A stretch of 64,000 bases of DNA from Pantoea vagans (lineage in GTDB: Bacteria > Pseudomonadota > Gammaproteobacteria > Enterobacterales > Enterobacteriaceae): the NCBI RefSeq assembly GCF_001506165.1, contig NZ_CP011427.1:1116001-1180000 (forward strand). Reading direction: 5' to 3'. How positions within the stretch are numbered: the first letter of the stretch is position 1; each line of letters begins with the position of its first letter. Both the position numbers and the translations under genes were made by a program. Under the pieces are notes generated by a model. The model saw only the letters and a program-made list of their open reading frames with translations, did no database searches and was not told where the DNA came from. Shown here piece by piece: positions 57,573-64,000 of this stretch.

Positions 57573-60296
57573 ATGGCTACAATCCATGTAGACGGTAAAG
57601 AATATCATGTGAACGGAGCGGACAACCTGTTGCAGGCGTGTCTCTCTCTGGGCCTTGATATTCCTTATTTTTGCTGGCATCCGGCGCTGGGAAGCGTGGG
57701 AGCCTGCCGCCAGTGCGCGGTGAAGCAATTCCAGAATGCCGAAGATACCCGCGGTCGCCTTGTCATGTCCTGTATGACACCGGCGTCGGACGGCACCTTT
57801 ATCTCCATCGACGATGGCGAAGCCAAAGAGTTTCGTGAAAGCGTGGTGGAATGGCTGATGACCAACCACCCGCACGACTGTCCGGTGTGCGAAGAGGGCG
57901 GTAACTGCCACCTGCAAGATATGACGGTAATGACCGGCCATAGCTTCCGTCGTTATCGCTTCACCAAACGTACTCACCAGAATCAGGATCTCGGCCCGTT
58001 CATCTCGCATGAAATGAACCGCTGTATCGCCTGTTATCGCTGTGTGCGTTACTACAAAGATTACGCAGACGGCAAAGATCTGGGCGTCTATGGTGCCCAC
58101 GACAACGTCTACTTTGGCCGCCCGGAAGATGGCACGCTGGAGAGCGAATTCTCCGGTAACCTGGTCGAAATCTGCCCAACCGGCGTGTTCACGGATAAAA
58201 CCCACTCAGAACGCTATAACCGTAAATGGGATATGCAGTTCGCGCCAAGCATCTGCCAGCAGTGCAGCGTGGGTTGTAACACCAGCCCTGGCGAACGTTA
58301 CGGCGAACTGCGTCGTATCGAGAACCGTTACAACGGTACCGTTAACCACTACTTCCTGTGCGATCGCGGGCGTTTCGGTTACGGCTATGTGAACCGCAAG
58401 GATCGTCCACGTCATCCAGTACAGAAACGCGGCAACGATTGGGTCAGCCTCAATGCTGAACAAGCGGTCAATGCGGCAGCTGACGTACTGCGTCAGGCGA
58501 AAAAAGTGATCGGTATTGGTTCACCGCGCGCCAGCATTGAAAGCAACTTTGCGCTGCGTGAACTGGTCGGTGCAGAGAACTTCTCAACCGGTATGCCAGC
58601 AGGCGAACAGGCTCGCGTCGAGTTAATGCTGAAAGTGCTGCAGGAGGGCGGAATCTACACGCCTTCTCTGCGCGAAATTGAAAGCTACGATGCGGTACTG
58701 GTGTTGGGTGAAGACCTGACTCAAGTGGGTGCGCGCGTGGCGTTGTCTGTGCGTCAGGCAGTGAAAGGCAAAGCACGTGAAATGGCAGCCGCACAGAAAG
58801 TGGCCGACTGGCAGATCGCGGCGATCCTCAACATTGGCCAGCACGCCAAACATCCGCTGTTTGTCACCAACGTCGATGAAACCCGGCTGGATGACATCGC
58901 CGCGTGGAGCTATCGTGCACCGGTAGAAGACCAAGCGCGCCTTGGTTTTGCTATCGCTAATGCGCTGGATGAAACTGCACCTGCGGTAAATGGCTTCGAC
59001 ACTAAGCTGAACGGCAAGCTGGATGTGGTGGTACAGGCATTAGCGGGGGCGAAAAAACCGCTGATCATTTCCGGTACTCACTCCGGTAGCATTGCAATGA
59101 TTGAAGCGGCCGCCAACGTAGCGAAAGCATTGAAAGGTCGCGGTGCCGATGTAGGTATCACCTTCCTCGCTGGCGCAGCGAACAGCTTTGGTCTCGGCCT
59201 GATGGGCGGACAATCGCTGGATAGCGCACTGGAACAGCTGGATAAAGGCGAAGCGGAAGCGCTGATCGTCTTAGAGAACGATCTCTACCGTCACGCGCCA
59301 AAAGCCACCGTTGATGCAGCACTGCACAACACCGCACACGTCATTGTGGTGGATCATCAACGTACCGCCACGCTGGAGAAAGCCGGCCTCGTGCTGTCAA
59401 CTGCCAGCTTTGCGGAGAGCGACGGCACCTCGATCAACCAGGAAGGCCGTGCTCAGCGCTTCTTCCAGGTTTACGATCCCGCTTACTACGACAACAGCGT
59501 TGTCATGCTGGAGAGCTGGCGTTGGTTGCACTCGCTGCACAGCACGGTAGAAAGCCGTCAAATCGACTGGACGCTGCTTGATCACGTCATTGACGCCACC
59601 GTTGCGGCGCTGCCGCAGCTGAAAGGTATTAAAGACGCGGCACCGGATGCCAGCTTCCGTATCCGTGGTCAGAAACTGGCGCGTTCACCGCACCGTAACA
59701 GTGGCCGTACCGCCATGCGTGCCAATATCAGCGTGCACGAACCGCGCCAGCCGCAGGATAAAGACACCATGTTTGCCTTCTCGATGGAAGGTAACAACCA
59801 GCCAAGCGCACCGCGCTCGCAGATTCCATTTGCCTGGGCGCCAGGCTGGAACTCCCCGCAGGCATGGAACAAGTTCCAGGCTGAAGTGGGTGGCAAACTG
59901 CGTCATGGCGATCCGGGTGTGCGTCTGTTCGAAGCCGGTGAAGGCTCATTGCCTTGGTTCACTGCGGTACCAGAAAGCTTTGTTGAAGGCAGTCAATACC
60001 GCGTTGCGCCTTACTACCAATTGTTTGGTAGTGAAGAGATGACCCAGCGTTCACCGACCTTCCAGAAGCGTATGTCACCTGCCACATTGGTGATTAACCC
60101 TGCTGATGCGGAAAAACTGGGTGTGAACAACGGTTCTGCAGTTGAGCTGGTGTGTGCCGGTGAAACCTTGCGCCTGCCGGTCCGTTTCTCTGCTTCCTTG
60201 CAAGCAGGGCAGGTGGGGCTGCCGCTGGGAATGCCGGGTGTGCCGCCATTCCTCTCGGGCGCGCAAATTGACAAATTGCAGGAGGCCGCGCAATGA
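57573..60296 (+). CDS. nuoG: NADH-quinone oxidoreductase subunit G
   Basis: Largest complex I subunit (907 residues; E. coli 908), binding one [2Fe-2S] and several [4Fe-4S] clusters. The N-terminal ferredoxin domain has [19 protein letters not shown]; then come [18 protein letters not shown] (including the histidine ligand), [14 protein letters not shown] and the enterobacterial N7 site [13 protein letters not shown]. The rest is a molybdopterin-oxidoreductase-like fold without molybdenum. The ATG at 57573 gives the E. coli start [15 protein letters not shown]; an in-frame ATG at 57564 (MFT) is possible. The stop overlaps nuoH by four bases. Confidence 0.97.
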   Translation: MATIHVDGKEYHVNGADNLLQACLSLGLDIPYFCWHPALGSVGACRQCAVKQFQNAEDTRGRLVMSCMTPASDGTFISIDDGEAKEFRESVVEWLMTNHPHDCPVCEEGGNCHLQDMTVMTGHSFRRYRFTKRTHQNQDLGPFISHEMNRCIACYRCVRYYKDYADGKDLGVYGAHDNVYFGRPEDGTLESEFSGNLVEICPTGVFTDKTHSERYNRKWDMQFAPSICQQCSVGCNTSPGERYGELRRIENRYNGTVNHYFLCDRGRFGYGYVNRKDRPRHPVQKRGNDWVSLNAEQAVNAAADVLRQAKKVIGIGSPRASIESNFALRELVGAENFSTGMPAGEQARVELMLKVLQEGGIYTPSLREIESYDAVLVLGEDLTQVGARVALSVRQAVKGKAREMAAAQKVADWQIAAILNIGQHAKHPLFVTNVDETRLDDIAAWSYRAPVEDQARLGFAIANALDETAPAVNGFDTKLNGKLDVVVQALAGAKKPLIISGTHSGSIAMIEAAANVAKALKGRGADVGITFLAGAANSFGLGLMGGQSLDSALEQLDKGEAEALIVLENDLYRHAPKATVDAALHNTAHVIVVDHQRTATLEKAGLVLSTASFAESDGTSINQEGRAQRFFQVYDPAYYDNSVVMLESWRWLHSLHSTVESRQIDWTLLDHVIDATVAALPQLKGIKDAAPDASFRIRGQKLARSPHRNSGRTAMRANISVHEPRQPQDKDTMFAFSMEGNNQPSAPRSQIPFAWAPGWNSPQAWNKFQAEVGGKLRHGDPGVRLFEAGEGSLPWFTAVPESFVEGSQYRVAPYYQLFGSEEMTQRSPTFQKRMSPATLVINPADAEKLGVNNGSAVELVCAGETLRLPVRFSASLQAGQVGLPLGMPGVPPFLSGAQIDKLQEAAQ

Positions 60297-61270
60297 GCTG
60301 GCTGACACCGGACGTTATCGACATCCTTATCCAGATCCTGAAAACCATTGTGATCTTGCTGGTGGTGGTGGGTTGTGGTGCCTTCATGAGTTTCGCCGAG
60401 CGTCGTCTGCTCGGCTTATGGCAGAACCGTTACGGTCCGAACCGTGTGGGTTGGGGCGGCTCGCTGCAGCTGGCCGCCGACATGATCAAAATGTTCTTTA
60501 AAGAGGACTGGGTTCCGCCGTTCACCGATCGCTTCATCTTTACCCTGGCACCCGTGATTGCCTTTGTGTCACTGCTGCTGGCGTTTGCCATTGTGCCGGT
60601 TTCACCGACCTGGATGGTGACAGACCTGAACATCGGTTTGTTGTTCTTCCTGATGATGGCAGGTCTGGCCGTTTACGCCGTGCTGTTCGCCGGTTGGTCG
60701 AGTAACAACAAATACTCGCTGCTGGGTGCGATGCGTGCGTCGGCGCAAACGCTGAGCTACGAAGTGTTCCTTGGCCTGTCGCTGATGGGTGTGGTGGCGC
60801 AAGCCGGTTCGTTCAATATGAACGCCATCGTCGAAAGCCAGACGCATTTGTGGAACATCATTCCGCAGTTCTTTGGCTTTGTGACCTTCTGCATCGCGGG
60901 TGTTGCGGTTTGTCACCGTCACCCGTTTGACCAGCCAGAAGCGGAACAGGAACTGGCTGATGGTTACCACATTGAATATGCCGGTATGAAGTTCGGCCTG
61001 TTCTTTGTCGGTGAATACGTGGCCATAACCACGGTTTCAGCGCTGATTGTCACGCTGTTCTTCGGTGGCTGGCACGGTCCATTCCTGCCGCCATTCATCT
61101 GGTTCGCCCTGAAAACGGCGTTCTTTATGGTGATGTTTATCCTGATTCGTGCTGCGCTGCCGCGTCCACGTTATGACCAGGTGCTGTCGTTCGGCTGGAA
61201 AGTATGTCTGCCGTTGACGTTATTGAACCTGCTGGCGACCGCCGCAGTGATTCTGTACAGCGCGCAGTAA
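60293..61270 (+). CDS. nuoH: NADH-quinone oxidoreductase subunit H
   Basis: Membrane subunit joining the peripheral and membrane arms of complex I and forming the quinone chamber; 325 residues, eight predicted helices. The first loop has [43 protein letters not shown], and the central acidic loop [33 protein letters not shown] is strongly conserved and contributes to coupling. It overlaps nuoG by four bases and lies 11 bp before nuoI. Confidence 0.97.
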   Translation: MSWLTPDVIDILIQILKTIVILLVVVGCGAFMSFAERRLLGLWQNRYGPNRVGWGGSLQLAADMIKMFFKEDWVPPFTDRFIFTLAPVIAFVSLLLAFAIVPVSPTWMVTDLNIGLLFFLMMAGLAVYAVLFAGWSSNNKYSLLGAMRASAQTLSYEVFLGLSLMGVVAQAGSFNMNAIVESQTHLWNIIPQFFGFVTFCIAGVAVCHRHPFDQPEAEQELADGYHIEYAGMKFGLFFVGEYVAITTVSALIVTLFFGGWHGPFLPPFIWFALKTAFFMVMFILIRAALPRPRYDQVLSFGWKVCLPLTLLNLLATAAVILYSAQ

Positions 61271-61281
61271 GGGGTTTTGAG

Positions 61282-61824
61282 ATGACTTTAAAAGATATTG
61301 TCGTTGGCTTCGGCACGACAGTGCGCAGTATCTGGATGATAGGCATGCATGCCTTCGCCAAACGCGAAACCCAGATGTATCCAGAAGAGCCGGTATATCT
61401 GCCGCCGCGCTATCGTGGCCGTATTGTGTTGACGCGCGATCCGGACGGCGAAGAGCGCTGCGTTGCCTGTAACCTGTGTGCGGTAGCCTGCCCAGTGGGA
61501 TGTATCTCACTGCAAAAAGCAGAAACTGTCGATGGTCGTTGGTATCCAGAATTTTTCCGCATCAACTTCTCACGCTGCATTTTCTGCGGTTTGTGTGAAG
61601 AGGCTTGCCCAACCACCGCAATCCAGCTGACCCCGGATTTTGAACTGGGTGAATTTAAGCGTCAGGACTTGGTGTATGAGAAGCAAGACTTGCTGATTTC
61701 CGGTCCGGGTAAATATCCGGAGTACAACTTCTATCGCATGGCGGGTATGGCGATCGACGGGAAAGAGAAAGGCGAAGCGGAAAACGAAGCCAAGCCAATC
61801 GACGTCAAAAGCTTGTTACCTTAA
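61282..61824 (+). CDS. nuoI: NADH-quinone oxidoreductase subunit I
   Basis: Ferredoxin-like peripheral subunit holding clusters N6a and N6b, with 180 residues as in E. coli. Two CxxCxxCxxxC motifs are seen: Cys60, 63, 66, 70 ([17 protein letters not shown]) and Cys99, 102, 105, 109 ([17 protein letters not shown]). The ATG at 61282 (TTTTGAG upstream) gives [19 protein letters not shown], the family start; the frame is open back into nuoH to 61204, without support. Confidence 0.97.
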   Translation: MTLKDIVVGFGTTVRSIWMIGMHAFAKRETQMYPEEPVYLPPRYRGRIVLTRDPDGEERCVACNLCAVACPVGCISLQKAETVDGRWYPEFFRINFSRCIFCGLCEEACPTTAIQLTPDFELGEFKRQDLVYEKQDLLISGPGKYPEYNFYRMAGMAIDGKEKGEAENEAKPIDVKSLLP

Positions 61825-61834
61825 GGAGCCAGGT

Positions 61835-62386
61835 ATGGAATTTGCGTTTTATCTTTGCGGACTGGTGGCGGTGTTGACGACATTGCGCGTCATCACGCAC
61901 ACCAATCCAGTACATGCGCTGCTGTACCTGATTGTTTCACTGCTGTCGATTGCGGGCGTGTTCTTCTCGATGGGAGCTTACTTTGCCGGTGCGCTGGAAA
62001 TCATCGTCTACGCCGGTGCCATTATGGTGCTGTTCGTGTTCGTGGTGATGATGCTGAACCTGGGCAAAAGCCAGCAGGATCAGGAGCGTGAATGGCTGAA
62101 GCCTTCGCTGTGGATTGGACCTGGCATCGTTTCTCTGCTGTTGCTGGCGGTCATGATTTACGCCATCAGCACCGCGCAGGATCAAGGTATTGATGGCACC
62201 GTCATTGATGCGAAAGCGGTCGGTATCAGCCTGTTTGGCCCATACGTTCTGGCGGTTGAGCTGGCCTCAATGTTGCTGCTGGCCGGTCTGGTGGTAGCCT
62301 TCCATATCGGACGTGAAGAGCGTCAGGGCGAAGTGTTAAGCAATCGCCATGCTGATGCACATGCGAATAAGGAGGATCACGCATGA
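61835..62386 (+). CDS. nuoJ: NADH-quinone oxidoreductase subunit J
   Basis: Small membrane subunit of complex I (183 residues; E. coli 184) with five helices. The third helix ([30 protein letters not shown]) carries the pi-bulge region and conserved glutamate that take part in coupling. AAGGAG is 7 bases upstream of the ATG. The stop overlaps nuoK by four bases (ATGA). Confidence 0.96.
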   Translation: MEFAFYLCGLVAVLTTLRVITHTNPVHALLYLIVSLLSIAGVFFSMGAYFAGALEIIVYAGAIMVLFVFVVMMLNLGKSQQDQEREWLKPSLWIGPGIVSLLLLAVMIYAISTAQDQGIDGTVIDAKAVGISLFGPYVLAVELASMLLLAGLVVAFHIGREERQGEVLSNRHADAHANKEDHA

Positions 62387-62685
62387 TCCCGTTACAACAC
62401 GGCCTGATGTTGGCCGCTGTGCTGTTTGTCCTTGGCCTGACCTCACTGGTGCTGCGTCGCAACCTGCTGTTTATGCTGATTGGTCTGGAGATCATGATCA
62501 ACGCTGCTGCGCTGGCACTGGTGGTCGCGGGCAGTTACTGGGGACAAGCTGACGGCCAGGTCATGTACATTCTTGCCATCAGCCTTGCGGCGGCGGAAGC
62601 CAGTATTGGCCTGGCATTGTTGCTGCAGCTCTATCGTCGTCGTCAGACGTTGAACATTGACACAGTGAGCGAGATGCGCGGATGA
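62383..62685 (+). CDS. nuoK: NADH-quinone oxidoreductase subunit K
   Basis: Three-helix membrane subunit of complex I (100 residues, same as E. coli), related to the MnhC/MrpC antiporter subunits. Conserved acidic residues in the second and third helices ([20 protein letters not shown] and [25 protein letters not shown]) form part of the proton path. It overlaps both nuoJ and nuoL by four bases. AAGGAGG lies 6 bases upstream of its ATG. Confidence 0.97.
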   Translation: MIPLQHGLMLAAVLFVLGLTSLVLRRNLLFMLIGLEIMINAAALALVVAGSYWGQADGQVMYILAISLAAAEASIGLALLLQLYRRRQTLNIDTVSEMRG

Positions 62686-64000
62686 ATCTTCTCTATTTAA
62701 CCGTATTATTTCCGCTGATTGGCTTTCTGCTATTAGCGTTTTCCCGTGGCCGTTGGTCGGAGAACCTGTCGGCAACGGTAGGAATGGGATCGGTGGGTCT
62801 TGCTGCACTGACTACCATTTATGTCGGCTTCGACTTCTTCAGTCACGGCCAGCAGCCGTTCACACAAGCATTGTGGACATGGATGCACGTTGGCACCTTT
62901 GATATCAAAGTCAATCTGGTGCTGGATGGCTTGTCATTGACCATGCTTTCCGTGGTCACCGGCGTCGGTTTCTTCATCCACATGTTTGCTTCCTGGTACA
63001 TGCGTGGCGAAGAGGGCTATTCGCGCTTCTTCGCATACACCAACTTGTTCATCGCGAGCATGGTGGTGCTGGTATTAGCTGACAACCTGATGCTGATGTA
63101 TCTCGGTTGGGAAGGCGTGGGCTTGTGCTCATACCTGCTAATTGGCTTCTACTACAGCAATCCCGAGAACGGCAAAGCGGCGATGAAAGCGTTCATTATT
63201 ACTCGTGTCGGTGATGTGTTCCTTGCTTTCGCACTGTTCATTCTCTACAACGAGCTGGGCACGCTGAACTTCCGCGAGCTGGTGGAACTGGCACCGGCGC
63301 ACTTTGCCGCTGACAACCACATGCTGCAATGGGCAACGCTGATGTTGCTGGGTGGTGCGGTTGGTAAATCTGCACAGCTGCCGCTGCAAACCTGGCTGGC
63401 CGATGCGATGGCGGGTCCAACCCCGGTTTCTGCATTGATCCACGCCGCCACCATGGTGACCGCGGGTGTCTACCTGATTGCCCGTTCACACGGCCTGTTC
63501 CTGTTAACGCCGGAAGTGCTGCATCTGGTCGGGATTGTCGGTGCGATTACCCTGGTACTGGCGGGTTTTGCGGCACTGGTACAGACCGACATCAAACGCG
63601 TGCTGGCTTACTCAACCATGAGTCAGATCGGCTACATGTTCCTCGCGCTTGGCGTGCAGGCATGGGACGCGGCGATTTTCCACTTGATGACGCACGCATT
63701 CTTTAAAGCACTGCTGTTCCTTTCTTCGGGTTCGGTCATTCTGGCCTGCCACCACGAGCAGAACATCTTCAAAATGGGCGGCCTGCGTAAGAGCATCCCA
63801 TTGGTGTATACCTGCTTCCTGGTCGGCGGCGCAGCGCTGGCGGCACTGCCGCTGATCACCGCAGGTTTCTACAGTAAGGATGAAATCCTGTTTGGTGCGC
63901 TGGCGAATGGCCACATCAATCTGATGGTGGCGGGTCTGGTCGGTGCATTCCTGACCTCGATCTACACCTTCCGCATGATCTTTATCGTGTTCCACGGTGA
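62682..64000 (+). CDS. nuoL: NADH-quinone oxidoreductase subunit L (partial, N-terminal part)
   Basis: Distal proton-pumping, antiporter-like subunit of complex I, cut by the window end after about 439 of roughly 613 residues. Seen are the N-terminal [20 protein letters not shown], the key glutamate region [23 protein letters not shown], the lysine-containing [52 protein letters not shown], and [20 protein letters not shown]. The long amphipathic C-terminal helix lies outside. It overlaps nuoK by four bases. nuoM and nuoN are expected next. Confidence 0.96.
   Translation, partial: MNLLYLTVLFPLIGFLLLAFSRGRWSENLSATVGMGSVGLAALTTIYVGFDFFSHGQQPFTQALWTWMHVGTFDIKVNLVLDGLSLTMLSVVTGVGFFIHMFASWYMRGEEGYSRFFAYTNLFIASMVVLVLADNLMLMYLGWEGVGLCSYLLIGFYYSNPENGKAAMKAFIITRVGDVFLAFALFILYNELGTLNFRELVELAPAHFAADNHMLQWATLMLLGGAVGKSAQLPLQTWLADAMAGPTPVSALIHAATMVTAGVYLIARSHGLFLLTPEVLHLVGIVGAITLVLAGFAALVQTDIKRVLAYSTMSQIGYMFLALGVQAWDAAIFHLMTHAFFKALLFLSSGSVILACHHEQNIFKMGGLRKSIPLVYTCFLVGGAALAALPLITAGFYSKDEILFGALANGHINLMVAGLVGAFLTSIYTFRMIFIVFHG

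Overview
The window reads as a chromosomal segment of a gamma-proteobacterium of the order Enterobacterales, most likely family Erwiniaceae (Pantoea or a close relative). Almost every protein aligns from end to end with its Escherichia coli counterpart as I remember it, and the backbone order (fadL-yfcZ-fadI-fadJ-sixA-smrB-prmB-aroC-mepA-yfcA-epmC-yfcL-mnmC-fabB-yfcJ-flk-pdxB-usg-truA-dedA-accD-folC-dedD-cvpA-purF-ubiX-hisJQMP-yfcH-yfcF-yfcD-pta-ackA-yfbV-yfbU-yfbT-yfbR-alaA-lrhA-nuo) is that of E. coli near 50-53 min. The genus is inference; no rRNA or tRNA gene is present to confirm it.

Layout. 1-5.6 kb: fatty-acid uptake and anaerobic-type beta-oxidation (fadL, fadI, fadJ) with visible FadR operators, then the phosphohistidine phosphatase sixA. 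5.6-13.3 kb: translation and housekeeping genes (smrB, prmB, aroC, mepA, yfcA, epmC, yfcL, mnmC). 13.3-16 kb: fabB, with overlapping FadR and FabR sites, and the MFS gene yfcJ. 16-20.9 kb: the backbone is interrupted twice by divergent regulator/target pairs, a MocR-type regulator with a rhodanese and an EamA exporter with an AraC-type regulator, on either side of flk. 20.9-30.7 kb: pdxB-usg-truA-dedA-accD-folC-dedD-cvpA-purF-ubiX. 30.7-34.2 kb: the histidine ABC transporter, behind what looks like an NtrC/sigma-54 control region. 34.3-39.6 kb: a D-arabitol catabolic cassette (SorC-type regulator, dehydrogenase, xylulokinase, MFS permease) inserted between hisP and yfcH. 39.6-50 kb: yfcH, yfcF, yfcD, the pta-ackA acetate pathway, yfbV, yfbU, yfbT, yfbR, alaA. 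50-52.5 kb: the long AT-rich control regions flanking lrhA. 52.5-64 kb: the NADH dehydrogenase I operon nuoA to nuoL, cut by the window end.

Physiologically the segment joins lipid metabolism (fadL/I/J, fabB, accD), nitrogen and amino-acid supply (his transporter, alaA, purF), acetate overflow and respiration (pta-ackA, nuo), with LrhA beside nuo as the motility and lifestyle regulator. Non-coding repeats are the least ordinary part. A TATACCC-ended palindromic element occurs as two 54-bp copies and one 196-bp copy, with probable relics after fabB and between hisJ and hisQ. There is also an unidentified, hairpin-rich block of about 200 bp next to yfbR, a triple palindrome after hisP, and a direct-repeat pair before yfcA. 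I found no CRISPR array, prophage, insertion sequence, tRNA or rRNA. No clearly new multi-gene system is evident; the best candidates for novelty are the MocR/rhodanese pair, the structured block near yfbR, and a small ORF upstream of lrhA.
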